In this document: piece after piece, positions 30,736 to 40,178 of the stretch
Layout: every line of letters starts with the position of its first letter
Numbering within the stretch: the stretch's first letter is position 1
NCBI GenBank assembly: GCA_946902875.1
Contig: OX336340.1
Span: forward strand, 7,771,739-7,835,738
DNA length: 64,000 nucleotides
Direction of reading: 5' to 3'
Source: Nematopogon swammerdamellus
Lineage: Eukaryota; Arthropoda; Insecta; Lepidoptera; Adelidae
Position numbers and translations under genes: made by a program
The notes under the pieces: model-generated
What the model was told of the DNA's origin: nothing
Databases searched by the model: none
Seen by the model: only the letters and a program-made list of their open reading frames with translations

Positions 30736-30889
30736 TACCTAATGTGGTTAGGCTCAATAAATTTTAATCGTTTTACATAATAGTAAAATAAATGATAGTC
30801 AAGTAATAAAATCGTTCAGATGCCTACTTAATGAAACCTACGTTGCATCCTTCTAGGAAAACAATAATAGAGGCGTGGAGCTTGCATTC

Positions 30890-31010
30890 GATAATATTAT
30901 TTAAGGCGTGTTAATAAATTAGACAATGACCTTTTTGTCCGCCTTGTAGCTGGCATGGCGCTTCTCTGAGCGTGGTTTCGCGAGGAGTGGTTTTATTGGC
31001 TGTCTCCAGA
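30890..31010 (+). mobile_element. LINE-D 3' end fragment
   Basis: Codes for the last RT residues (RRVNKLDNDLFVRLVAGMA) and then GAGCGTGGTTTCGCGAGGAG and TGGTTTTATTGGCTGTC, the LINE-D 3' UTR signature. Confidence 0.7.
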
Positions 31011-31094
31011 ACTCTATCTTTGGATTAGTCAAAATTCACTGTTTGGTGTGCGATTTCCTCAGTTCGGATTGTGAGTACATGGGTGTTTTTGAAT

Positions 31095-31391
31095 AAAATG
31101 AGGTCACAGTCACCGTCAATTCATACCGTTATGTGAACATGCTTGAGAATTTTTTTGCCACGACTTGATGAAATGGTCTTAGGGGACATATGGTTTCAAC
31201 AGGACGGTGCAACGGCTCACACTTCAAGGGCGTCGATGGCTATTTTGAGGGAACACTTCCCAGGACGCCTTACCTTACTGAGAGGCGATTTGGAGTGGCC
31301 AGCGCGTTCCCTCAGTAATTGGCCCCTTGAGATTTACGCCAGCCGCCCAAAGGACCCTAGAATACTTGAGACAATCACCTACGAGATATGA
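31095..31391 (+). pseudogene. Tc1/mariner-superfamily transposase fragment
   Basis: Translation contains VTVNSYRYVNMLENF (31100-31145), a frameshift near 31150, then DIWFQQDGATAHTSRASM, ILREHFPGRLTLLRGDLEWPARS and NRPKD-like ASRPKD. The QQDGATAHT segment holds the second catalytic Asp of the DDE/D domain. The expected SPDLSPCDFFLWGYLK block is replaced by a short deletion. N-terminal DNA-binding domain absent. Dead fragment. Confidence 0.8.
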
Positions 31392-31429
31392 TTTTCTAAA
31401 GCATGTAAAATCAAACTTTATATTTTTTT

Positions 31430-31632
31430 TATACAAACCAACATGGGTGGCTGTTTCGAGGGACCAATGGTACAGTCGATAGAGCCAAAAACCCCTCTCC
31501 TCGCGAAACCACGCTCAGTGAGGTGCCGTGCCAGCAGATTTGCGGACTGTTCTAGGCTGTCTAGCCCGTTGATCGACGTTTGAAGACACCCAGGTTAAAG
31601 GATTCGGGAAACACACTCGCCGGGAGACAGTG
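31430..31632 (-). mobile_element. LINE-D 3' end, poly(A)-tailed
   Basis: The T-run at 31421-31430 is the tail. The minus strand carries FNLGVFKRR-like coding remains near 31575-31610, then CTCGCGAAACCACGCTCAGT (inverse of the signature) and AACCAACATGGGTGGCTGT. Truncated at about 31630. Confidence 0.72.
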
Positions 31633-31635
31633 GTA

Positions 31636-31685
31636 ATATATATTTTTTATAATGTAGGTCTACCTACATTATAAAAAATATATAT
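31636..31685. repeat. 24-bp-arm palindrome
   Basis: Arms 31636-31659 and 31662-31685 (ATATATATTTTTTATAATGT and on), 2-nt loop. Confidence 0.9.
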
Positions 31686-31689
31686 ATAT

Positions 31690-32635
31690 CTGCTTCATGA
31701 AAAGTGTTTTATTGCTTTTAAAAAAATAATGTTATGCTGCTGCTATGATTACATGAACTAAATGGATTTTGTTTGTAAATATGTTTGTCGTGACAGTTGA
31801 TAGGTTCCATACATAAGTAGGTACTCGTATTTATTGACAATATCTGTATTGACTCTTCTCCTATATTTAGAGAGATTTTTCTTGGAACACTTACATATTA
31901 GAATAACGTGATGTTTTCTATAAGGACATACGGAATATTTCTTTTATAAAAACTTAAAAATGTAAAATGCATGATGCACATAATCATTCAGGCATTTTAT
32001 TTCACACCGTATTAAAATGTAATTTACCTTCAGTGAATTTATCATTCTGGTGTTTTCATGTGTGGAATTAGTATTCCGGACAATCAATGGAACATTTATT
32101 TACAAAAACGAAAATTACATTGGGAGCTATTTCACAGACTTTAATTAATAATATTCGACAGATAAGACGTCAAATTACAATAGCGGTGTTTATACATTCT
32201 TAAACACATTGAAATTCCTTTTCATTTGTGAGGCGCCTACTGCGGCCTTGTTCCGGCAACGAAAGATAAAGAAGGCGAATTTAAATATTATGAGAATCGC
32301 TGGGAATTAATAATTCAGGGGGCGCAGCCGCGAAGTAATAGCGGAAAAATTAAATATGCTAATGTAAGTCGGTGAGATGAACCCTTCAGGCGCTCGCCGC
32401 TCGTCCCGCGCTACCGTGCGCAGCAGGGCTGACTGAAGCTGCAGCGGGACTTATACTTCGGGATTCGGTCGGACTTTGTATTTGCATACTGTTCTGCGGT
32501 TCGGCTCAAAATTATAAATAACACATTGTTAGTGTACATACCTACTTACACCGTACACCGGAGCGATGAACATATATTATGAACATAATATATTATGCAA
32601 CTAAATTATTTGAAAATCCGAACAACGGCGTGACC
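31690..32635. other. Unique AT-rich DNA with a homeodomain-site-like block
   Basis: 32230-32430 reads as non-repetitive sequence with TTAATAATTCAGGGGGCG, AAATTAAATATGCTAATG and a GC-rich end (CAGGCGCTCGCCGCTCGTC). It resembles conserved regulatory DNA more than transposon debris. No exon recognised. Confidence 0.35.
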
Positions 32636-32735
32636 TTCATTCGGTGCGTGCGGTGGTACCAATCCGGACAGGTTTAATCACATAGTGCGGTCAGGGAAGG
32701 AAGGGCCTTACAGTTTTACATGGAATCCAAACCAT
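32636..32735 (-). mobile_element. SINE-A central-domain fragment
   Basis: GTGCGGTGGTACCAATCC and GGGCCTTACAGTTTTACATG match the inverse of the shared SINE central domain. Confidence 0.65.
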
Positions 32736-32789
32736 TGAGAAACATATTGTTATTAAATGATATTTAAATTAATTAATTCCTATGTAAAT

Positions 32790-32905
32790 GTGTTTCCGCC
32801 CAGTTCAGTGTAGCTGGCACTACCGAAGGGAAGCACTGAGATGGCACCTAGTTCACCAAGGCTGACATCACGGATGTAGCAAACCGTGTCAAATTACGTA
32901 AACAA
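32790..32905 (+). mobile_element. SINE-A 3' fragment
   Basis: CAGTTCAGTGTAGCTGGCAC, GGGAAGCACTGAGATGGCAC and ACCGTGTCAAATTACGTAAA. Opposite orientation to the adjacent SINE-A fragment. Confidence 0.7.
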
Positions 32906-33424
32906 AATGCACACATTCTGAATTAGAAATAAATGATGTTATTTTATGCGCTGGGTCGAATCTGTTTATCGCAAACGAGGCAGGGCTCTATACGGTGCTA
33001 GACCAGCAGCGAGATATATATATAAGCACGGTCAACATTTAATTAAGTTTCACACAAGGATTAGTTGAACCGCTTCTAAATAATTTTGGGAGCTCGATAT
33101 TTAGGCCCAACTTTGGAACTTTCAAACCCAACAAATGTTACCCTCTTCGCATAACTTCTCAATACAATGGATGACATACTGGCTGGGCTGTAGACGGTTC
33201 GGGATGTTTAAAAGGAAGTACAAACAGTTTTGAATGGAAAGAATACACTCTAGGGGAGCACGGTACAGGTTGTGCCTGAAAAGGATCGTCCGGCAGTTGT
33301 CAACGCCCGTCATTGTCATTGTATAGCGGAATCTGATAGAGTTTGCCTTTTCAAAACTGCCGCTACGGCTTTTTGAATTATAACGACGACGGGCGTACAA
33401 CTCATATATTATGTCTGCCGTTTG
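32906..33424. other. No gene recognised
   Basis: A 111-codon minus frame (33122-33457) shows no domain I can name; it may be an old retrotransposon tail. Confidence 0.3.
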
Positions 33425-33620
33425 ATAGACAGATAGAAAATACTTTATTGATAACAAAATATTTTATAGCAAAGAGCACGATATGTAATTTACGGTGGGC
33501 ATCGTTAGACACCTACTCGTAGGTGTAACGAGGAAACATGTCGCACATTAAAAAAAAAAAAAATAATAATTAAATTAACGCAAAGGCGGACTTACAGGGA
33601 TTCCCATTACAGAGATTTAT
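33425..33620 (-). mobile_element. LINE-F 3' end
   Basis: GATAGAAAATACTTTATTGA (inverse of a poly(A)-signal end) followed by an A-run and AAAGGCGGACTTACAGGGAT. The AGGCGGACTTA block is a recurrent lepidopteran LINE 3' sequence, seen again near 36.56 kb. Confidence 0.5.
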
Positions 33621-33639
33621 AGTATATTTATAGTATACA

Positions 33640-33805
33640 TATTTTTTTTTTATGGAAACTGACACAGTTGGCTACATCACCTACAACATCCGTGATGTCA
33701 GCCCATAACACCGGGTGAACTTGGTGCCACGTCAGTGCTTCCCTTCGGTCGTGCCGGCTACACTGAACTGGATGGAAAACACGAACTATTTACATAGCCA
33801 TAGTA
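33640..33805 (-). mobile_element. SINE-A 3' half
   Basis: Starts with a T-run and ATGGAAACTGACAC, followed by the full 3' region inverted (GGCTACATCACCTACAACAT, GTGCCACGTCAGTGCTTCCC) to ACTATTTACATAGCC. Confidence 0.85.
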
Positions 33806-33825
33806 TAGATACATAGCATAGATAT

Positions 33826-33940
33826 ATTTTTTTTATAGTAAGCGCGACATATGGCGCCGAGCCATCCAAAAGGTGTCTAGCGACGCCCATTGACATTCGG
33901 TCTAATACGGGGGCTGCGAATGCCAGGTCGGCCTGAAATA
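33826..33940 (-). mobile_element. LINE-C 3' stub
   Basis: T-run, GTAAGCGCGACATATGGCGC, GTCTAGCGACGCCCATTGAC, and GGTCGGCCTGA. Confidence 0.75.
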
Positions 33941-34296
33941 TATCTCATAAGATACCTTGTTCGTGCTGACGTTATCAAAATACGCACGGCAGCAGGTACG
34001 TCATGCCTTTATGTATTAATAGAGTATTTGCAGTACAATGGCCGACTTATTACAGAATGCAATTGCTTCCGGTCAATTTTGAACCAAAAATACTTTAGCA
34101 CGGCTAGGCAGTTCTTCAGTTTCTCTATTGTCCAGCATTCTTGGACACTAAAACAAAAATAAGTAGTATGTAATATTTTGAGGTTTGCAATGCTTATTTG
34201 TGCAAACATGTAAATATTTTCTTTATTTTCATCATGGACACCATTTCGCAATCGTTTGAATAATAATATTTTGTATGTTTATTGTTTTATTTATAA
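33941..34296. other. No feature recognised
   Basis: AT-rich spacer with an untypable 90-codon frame (33890-34162). Confidence 0.35.
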
Positions 34297-34344
34297 CTAG
34301 CTGAGCCCGCGGCTCCGCTCGCGTGAAATTCGTATTTCAAAGAA

Positions 34345-35010
34345 GACAGTAAGTAACTAAGAGCGAGGCCGAAGGCCGAGATGCGTTCAGGAAGACTATA
34401 AACCTTCTTGAAGAAAGGAAGTAACAAAGGGCGAGGCCGAAGGCCGAGCTGCGTTCAGGAAGACGATAAACCTTATCTAAGAAAGTAAGTAATCAAGGCC
34501 GAGGCCGAAGGCCGAGCTACATTCAGGAAGACCATAAACCTTCTCGAAGAAAGTAAGCAACTGAGGGCGAGGCCGAAGGCCGAGCTGCGTTCAGGCAGAC
34601 TATAAACCTTCTCGAAGAAAATAAGGAACAAAGGGCGAGGCCAAAGGCCGAGCTGCGTTCAGGAAGACGATAAACATACTGCAAGACAGGAAGTAACTAT
34701 AGGCGAAGACGAAGGTGGAGCTGCGTTCAGGAAGAGGGTAAAACTTCTCGAAGAAAGTAAGTAACTGAGGGCGAGGCCGAAGGCCGCGCTGCGTTCAGGA
34801 AGACTATAAACCCTGCTCGAAGAAAGTAAGTAACAAAGGGCGAGACCGAAGGCCGAGCTGCGTGCAGGAAGACGATAAACCTTCTCAAAGAAAGTAAGTA
34901 ACTGAGGGCGAGGCCGAAGGCCGAGCTGCGTTCAGGAAATCTATAAACCATCTCGGTGAAAGTAAGTATAAACTATGGGTGAGGCCGAAGGCCGATCTGC
35001 GTTCAGGAAG
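34345..35010 (+). repeat. ~68-bp minisatellite, direct arm (~10 units)
   Basis: Unit marks GCGAGGCCGAAGGCCGAG at 34363, 34431, 34499, 34567, 34635 and on, with AGCTGCGTTCAGGAAGAC, ATAAACCTTCTCGAAGAA and AGTAAGTAAC. Confidence 0.9.
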
Positions 35011-35660
35011 AGAAAAAACCTTCTTCCTGAACGCAGCTCGGCCTACGGCCTCGCCCTTAGTTACTTGCTTTCTTCGAGATGGTCTTCCCGAATAGAGCAC
35101 GGCTTTCGGCCTCGCCCTTAGTTACTTACTTTCTTCAAGATGGTTTAGCTTCTTCCTGATCGCAGCTCGGCCTTCGGCCTCGCCCTTAGTTACTTTTTTT
35201 TTTTTTTTTTTTTATAGACTACCGGCACGGGTGGCTGTGCCCAAAAGTTCTAAGAACGATTAACACACAGCCAATAACCCCACTCCTCGCGAAACCACGC
35301 TCAGAGAGGCGCCATGCCAGCTACAAGGCGGACAAAGAGGTTGTTGTCTAATTTATTAACACGCCTTTTGAAGATTCCCTTACTTGCTTTCTTCGAGATG
35401 GTTTTTCAATTATCAGAACGTAGCTCGGCCTTCGGCCTCGCCTTAGTTACTTACTTTCTTCAAGATGGTTTATCTTCTTCCTGAACGCAGCTCAGCCTTC
35501 GGCCTCGCCCTTAGTCACTTACTTTCTTCAAGAATGTTTTTCTTCTTCCTGAACTCAGCTCCGCCTTCCGCCTCGCCCTTAGTTACTTTCATCGAGAAAT
35601 AACATCGTTTACGTGAGCGCAGATCCGCCTTCGGGCCCGCCTTTAGTTACTTACTTTCTT
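35011..35660 (-). repeat. ~68-bp minisatellite, inverted arm (~7 units)
   Basis: Same unit inverted (CTTCCTGAACGCAGCTCGGC, TTAGTTACTTGCTTTCTTCG), interrupted at 35196-35379. Confidence 0.88.
35196..35379 (-). mobile_element. LINE-D insertion in minisatellite arm
   Basis: T20 tail at about 35194-35213, then the LINE-D 3' UTR inverted (CTCGCGAAACCACGCTCAGA) and RT C-terminal remains. TTACTT is duplicated at 35190-35195 and 35380-35385, and the satellite frame resumes across the gap. Confidence 0.82.
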
Positions 35661-36019
35661 TTTTTGAAATACGAATTTCACGCGAGCGAAGCCGCGGGCA
35701 ACAGATATATAAATTTTATTGCACCATTGACAGCGACATAACTTCGACTTTCAATTATTTTTTTTATTTATCAAACAATTTGTCACCGGCCAGCTCACGT
35801 CGAGATGACATTTCTCCGTTGTCAACATGACATATAAAATTGTTTTTTACCTTTACTTTGGATTAGGTTCGTGATTTTTATTATATTTTTTAATTATTAT
35901 GTTAATCCGGGATATACACTGTCCCTATAAAAAGTTTCGTCAAATTCCGTTCAGTGGTTCTTGCGAGATGCGCGTACAAATAGGCATTTTTGCATTTACG
36001 ATTTTATTAAATGTATAGA

Positions 36020-36464
36020 AAGAATAGATATGTATAGACTAATTGTGTTCAAGTTATAAAAAAGAAGAACTGTCATTTTCGTTGTATCTACTTATTTTTA
36101 AATTTCGAATGAATATTTTATTCAAATTCTATTTTCTGCCAGTTCTCAAGACATAATTATGTACTTTGGACTATGTGATTTTAAACGCGCAATAATGTTT
36201 ATAATTGTTTATTTATTTTTTTTTGTTATTTTTTTTTACGTATTATGTTAACCCGGCATATAAACTGCCACTATACAACGTTTCGTCTAATTCTGTTCAG
36301 TGGTTTTTGCGTGATGCGCGTACAGACAAACAAACAAACAAACAAACAAAAATTTTAAAAACTGTTCTAACATGTTCAGTATCTCATTTTAAGCCACCCT
36401 GGTTAGTTTTTTACAGAATACATTCAATGTACAGACTTTCTTACCTTTACGATTTTATTATAGA
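36020..36464 (-). mobile_element. Helitron 5' portion, second copy
   Basis: The minus-strand 5' end TCTATAATAAAATCGTAAAG at 36464 is preceded by a host A. (GTTT)n near 36325 and CGCATCACGCAAAAACCACT parallel the 5' region of the neighbouring element at 35.9-36.0 kb. No separate 3' end seen, so it may be a 5' duplication of the same element. Confidence 0.55.
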
Positions 36465-36494
36465 TAATAAAATAATTATTCATCATAGAATTAT

Positions 36495-36645
36495 TGTTCT
36501 ATGATAATACTTTCTTGCTCCAAAACATTTTACAGAAACAAGCATTATACATAGTTTACGTGAGGGACAAAGGCGGACTTATCCCTTACAGGGATTTCTT
36601 CCAATCAACCTTTGGAAGTTTGAGAGTCGTATGTTCCAAATATAG
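36495..36645 (-). mobile_element. LINE-F 3' remnant
   Basis: ATGATAATACTTTCTTGC followed by GGACAAAGGCGGACTTATCC and TTCTTCCAATCAACC. Confidence 0.45.
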
Positions 36646-36712
36646 TAGGACGAAAAATACAAGTATATTTTCGTCCACGGTAGTAGCAAAAGACTTGATT
36701 GTGGGTATGTAA

Positions 36713-37860
36713 AATATAATCTATGGAACATAACTATAATATACTACAAGCTTGTTAATTAAAAAGTATAAATGAATACATTTGAATTACAGTTTCTATA
36801 ATATATAATACCATGTATATACATAAATATTTGTCCACTTAAGGTCATGTGAGGCTGCGTCTGACTCGAATTTCAAGAAGTATACCACCAATATTACTCA
36901 CCTGACAGATTCAGTTTTAATATATGTAAAACTTTATCTATCAGCGCAGATCGATAGCTTTTTGAAAACACGATTTGATTAACTTCGCTCGATAGAAAAA
37001 AATCATATACAAGCCTCTGAATTTAGTTATAAAAACGTATTTAAGGCGTAATTTATCTTTCGATCCGTAGTTTTTGAATAAAAAAATAAAAACCTAATTT
37101 TCGCTTGCGCTAAAATTGATTGATTTATTTGTATCCGACTCCAACCAGCGAAAGCGGCGCCTTGAAAGAGGAGTACGGGTGAATAGGGTTGACAGGGCCT
37201 TAAAGGATTTTTTTAGCTACTGACTTAACACTGACGTGTGAAAGGCATTTAATTCTATGATGGTGGATGAAGAATTCAACCAGAAACCACATAACCATTA
37301 AGGTTTTCGTTTGTTTACATACAAAGCAAGAAAGGTAGAATGCTGCAGTGACCGTAAATTATATAGTTTTATCTCATCGCTGTACGGTGCAAGAAAGAGA
37401 CGCAACTTGATCATTTCAGCAAGCGCTTACTTCTGTACCTATACGTACACTGTCTGCCTTACTATTAAATTACTGTGTATGAATGAAATCTAACTTCTAG
37501 GCTACCTGTAAATACTTACTTTATAGTCAGCTCTAAAAGTAGATACCCGCATGCATGTGGAAACGAATAAATTATACTACTCTTAAAATAAACACTAGTT
37601 TATTTGACGAGTGAAGGCTCGCATGACAGGGTTCTACATGACGTGTGTCTACTGATAGAGCCGACTGTACTATCCGTCTACTCTACTGAAAACCTGATTA
37701 GCTCACTGAAACTGAAAACTAATACCAACTTATTGAAAATAATGCGGTTACCTACTGCAAATAATGTAAACAGTAACTGCGAGGAGCATAAAAGAAAAAC
37801 ATAAATCATCGAATCAGCAGACTCATATGTTGTAGATAATTCTGCAAACATAACCAATAA
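36713..37860. other. No gene recognised
   Basis: Unique AT-rich DNA. Short frames (37311-37493, 37604-37804) show no domains. Confidence 0.4.
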
Positions 37861-38490
37861 TAAGCCGAGTACTACGTCCATGCGCGGCGCGGAGCGTCTG
37901 CTCTACCTAAACAAACGAACGGAACAACGCATTCGCAGCCGCCAAGCAGAGAGGTGCTGCACGCTAAGAACGGTAGCAAAAGGGATGCATTCTACGGGTG
38001 GCGTTTACGGAAGGGTGTACGTGGGTGCGGAGCGGTGACTGCCTCCGATGCACAACAAAACCTTTTCCGGTCACGTGGATAGGCTCGTCGTTTCGCTTCC
38101 GGTCTAGGGGCCCGTGAGAGGGCGACCGGCGCGGCACGGCCGAGTGGGTGGCGTGTGCGCGTGTGGCGCGTGGCGCGCGTGGCGTGGTGCGGCGTGGCGC
38201 GTGGCGCGCGCTGCTGAGTCGCGGAGGATGCGCCGGTTCCGCGAGGGGCAGGCGGCGAGCTCGCGGGACTCACTGAGCGGGCGGCGCGCTCCCGGGGCGC
38301 CGCGCCTCCTCCCGCCGCGCCGGCCCCCTCCCGCGCCCGCTCCCCCCGCTCTGACGTCACGTGCCGCCGCGCCGCGCATGCGCACCCGCCCGCTAATGAA
38401 TCCCGGATGTGGAGGTAAAGTGGAATCCATCTCAAAAACGAGCGCCGAGGGCCCTCGAGAGCGGACCTCGCGCTCCGGAGGGACGTAATC
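37861..38490. promoter_or_regulatory. GC island 1 with CRE, E-box and NRF1-like motifs
   Basis: Very GC- and CpG-rich in an AT-rich region, strongest at 38020-38380. TGACGTCA at 38352-38359 overlaps CACGTG at 38358-38363. GCGCATGCGCA at 38374-38384 matches the NRF1 palindrome. Frames of 85-147 codons on both strands are Arg/Pro/Ala-rich, as expected from GC-rich non-coding DNA. Plausible promoter or first exon of an unidentified gene; direction unknown. Confidence 0.45.
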
Positions 38491-38765
38491 GATTTTTGAC
38501 TTCTCCCATTACTCGCCCTAACAACCTGCGGTTTTCCAAAGGATAGGCATCCTGAGCCGGCGACGTCGTCGAGGGATTACTGTTTCTTTCGCCTCTTCGA
38601 TGTAAATTAACACCTCGATTAACACTTTGTTTCATTTTATTAACACAGCAACAGCATTTACGCACGCACCCACATACAGTACTATACATACTGTGCTAGA
38701 ATTTTACGAGTTCGTGTAACTTATGTGATATTATACTAACACGAATGCAGGAGCTTGCATCACAC

Positions 38766-38870
38766 TATATAAGGAGAGCATACTCATCGACCCATGGAGA
38801 AATTGGTAACGTGTCGCGCCGAGGTCCAGGTTCCAATCCTGTTCGGGACGTATTTTTTATCTTTTTTTCG
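38766..38870 (+). mobile_element. tRNA-like sequence, possible SINE head
   Basis: TATATAAGG at 38766 precedes a degenerate tRNA-like stretch: GGAGAAATTGGTAACG, then CCAGGTTCCAATCCTG (a 4-bp T stem with a box-B-like loop) and a TTTTTT terminator at about 38856. The acceptor halves CGACCCA and CGGGACG pair at 5 of 7 positions, but the anticodon arm is too short for a functional tRNA. Confidence 0.35.
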
Positions 38871-39129
38871 GCTTTGCATCTATCTATCTAATGAAGAAAT
38901 ACTGACATACGTTGACAACTGGCAACATCTCTGGGTCACGCAGAAAATCCCGGAAGATGGTCCTAAGGCTCTGAGAGGAAAGGAGGACCCTAACGTGGGA
39001 CATTGACACCGTCACTTCACTCGCTCCCATTGACACTTGAGGTACTCGTCTGGGGGTCCGTTCCCCGAAGGGACAAAATATGCAGGGAGAATTGTTTCGT
39101 GTTTCTGTACATTGATGCTTTATTAGTCA

Positions 39130-39405
39130 ACTAGCTTTTGCCCGTGGTTACGCCCATACGCTATAAAATACTGCAACGCAACGCAACAGAACTGCTAACG
39201 CACTAAATTCCGTCTATATTTTACTTTTTGAAATTACTCAGCTCTAAGACTATTTAGCGCGATGGTGTATAGCCTATAGCAGCCTCAAGAGCTACTCTTT
39301 CCATTGGTGCAAATCACATCAAAATATGTTAAGTGGTTCCGGAGTTTACTTTAAACATACATACACACAGCGACGACGTTCCCCTTTATAAAAAGTAGAG
39401 AGAGA
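39130..39405 (-). mobile_element. Mini-Helitron
   Basis: The minus-strand end is CGGGCAAAAGCTAG followed by host T. The 5' side reads TCTCTACTTTTTATAAAGG. Internal CCGGAACCACTTAACATATT. Fits the Helitron pattern of the window. Confidence 0.6.
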
Positions 39406-39474
39406 TAGAGATGCACATAATAAAATAATAGAACATTAGATATATATTTGCAGAAGAAGTAAAAGAAGGAAAGG

Positions 39475-39525
39475 AATGTGTTAACGTGGTTTCGCGAGGA
39501 GTGGTCGTATTGGCTGTTTGACCTT
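39475..39525 (+). mobile_element. LINE-D 3' UTR scrap
   Basis: ACGTGGTTTCGCGAGGAGTGG then ATTGGCTGTTT. Confidence 0.55.
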
Positions 39526-40094
39526 CCATTTTGGGCAACTTTCGAAATTTATTTATCCTTATCTTTAAATTTTTTTAATATTTTTTTTAGTTATTAACAT
39601 TTTTTAGTTGTAATTTATTTAGTATAAATTAATAGAAATAGAATTATTTCTTAAGTTTTCAAAATAAATGCTTATAGTGCCGGCTGTAAAAAAAAAACAT
39701 TAAATAAAAACACGACAAAACGAAGATTCCATGTTAAGTTAAGTTCGCAAATACATAGAGTTAGGTTCTAGCATACATACGAATATATTATGTAAGTACT
39801 TACGCTAGGGACCATAAATTTAGTAACCCCAAGTTTTACTGTACACATATTCCCACAGTTTCATTAGGTTTAGTATCACTAAAGGTTCACCTACATAAAA
39901 GCTCTCGTTGGAATAACTAATGTTATAAAATGGAGTTGGTGTATGTCTGTTACGCATAAACCATCAACCGTGTATCCGGTGAGTTCAGTGTAAGTGGCAT
40001 GACCAAAGAGAGAAGGTGTGACGGGATGACGTCACCATGGATTACGTCACGGATCAAAATAACGTACCGATTTCAGGTTTCACAAGAAACTTAT

Positions 40095-40178
40095 GTAGGT
40101 AAATTATTAATCTTAAATATTGTATGGGGGTATGTGGATAGGTACATCTCACGCGAGCGAAGCCTTGGGCAAAAGCTA
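40095..40178 (+). mobile_element. Helitron 3' end remnant
   Basis: CTCACGCGAGCGAAGCCTTG then GGCAAAAGCTAG followed by T, the family's 3' signature; the 5' boundary is uncertain. Confidence 0.5.

Larger units (their letters stand above)
34297..36019 (-). mobile_element. Non-autonomous Helitron with minisatellite arms
   Basis: The minus-strand 3' end is GCGGAGCCGCGGGCTCAGCTAG followed by host T (34297), a CTRR terminus. The 5' end on the minus strand is TCTATACATTTAATAAAATC (36019). Inside, 34345-35010 is a direct ~68-bp minisatellite and 35011-35660 its mirror image; inverted end-like sequence (CGCGAGCGAAGCCGCGGGC) also closes the right arm at 35688-35698. A LINE-D fragment interrupts the right arm. 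The left part near the 5' end holds CAGTGGTTCTTGCGAGATGC, common in lepidopteran Helitrons. Confidence 0.72.

Noticed and set aside
33122..33457. 111-codon frame as LINE-B C-terminus
   Set aside because: I could not align it convincingly with the LINE-B tail.
37992..38488. Long frames on both strands in the GC island
   Set aside because: Overlapping Arg/Ala/Pro-rich frames on both strands are expected from GC-rich DNA with few stops; no domain.
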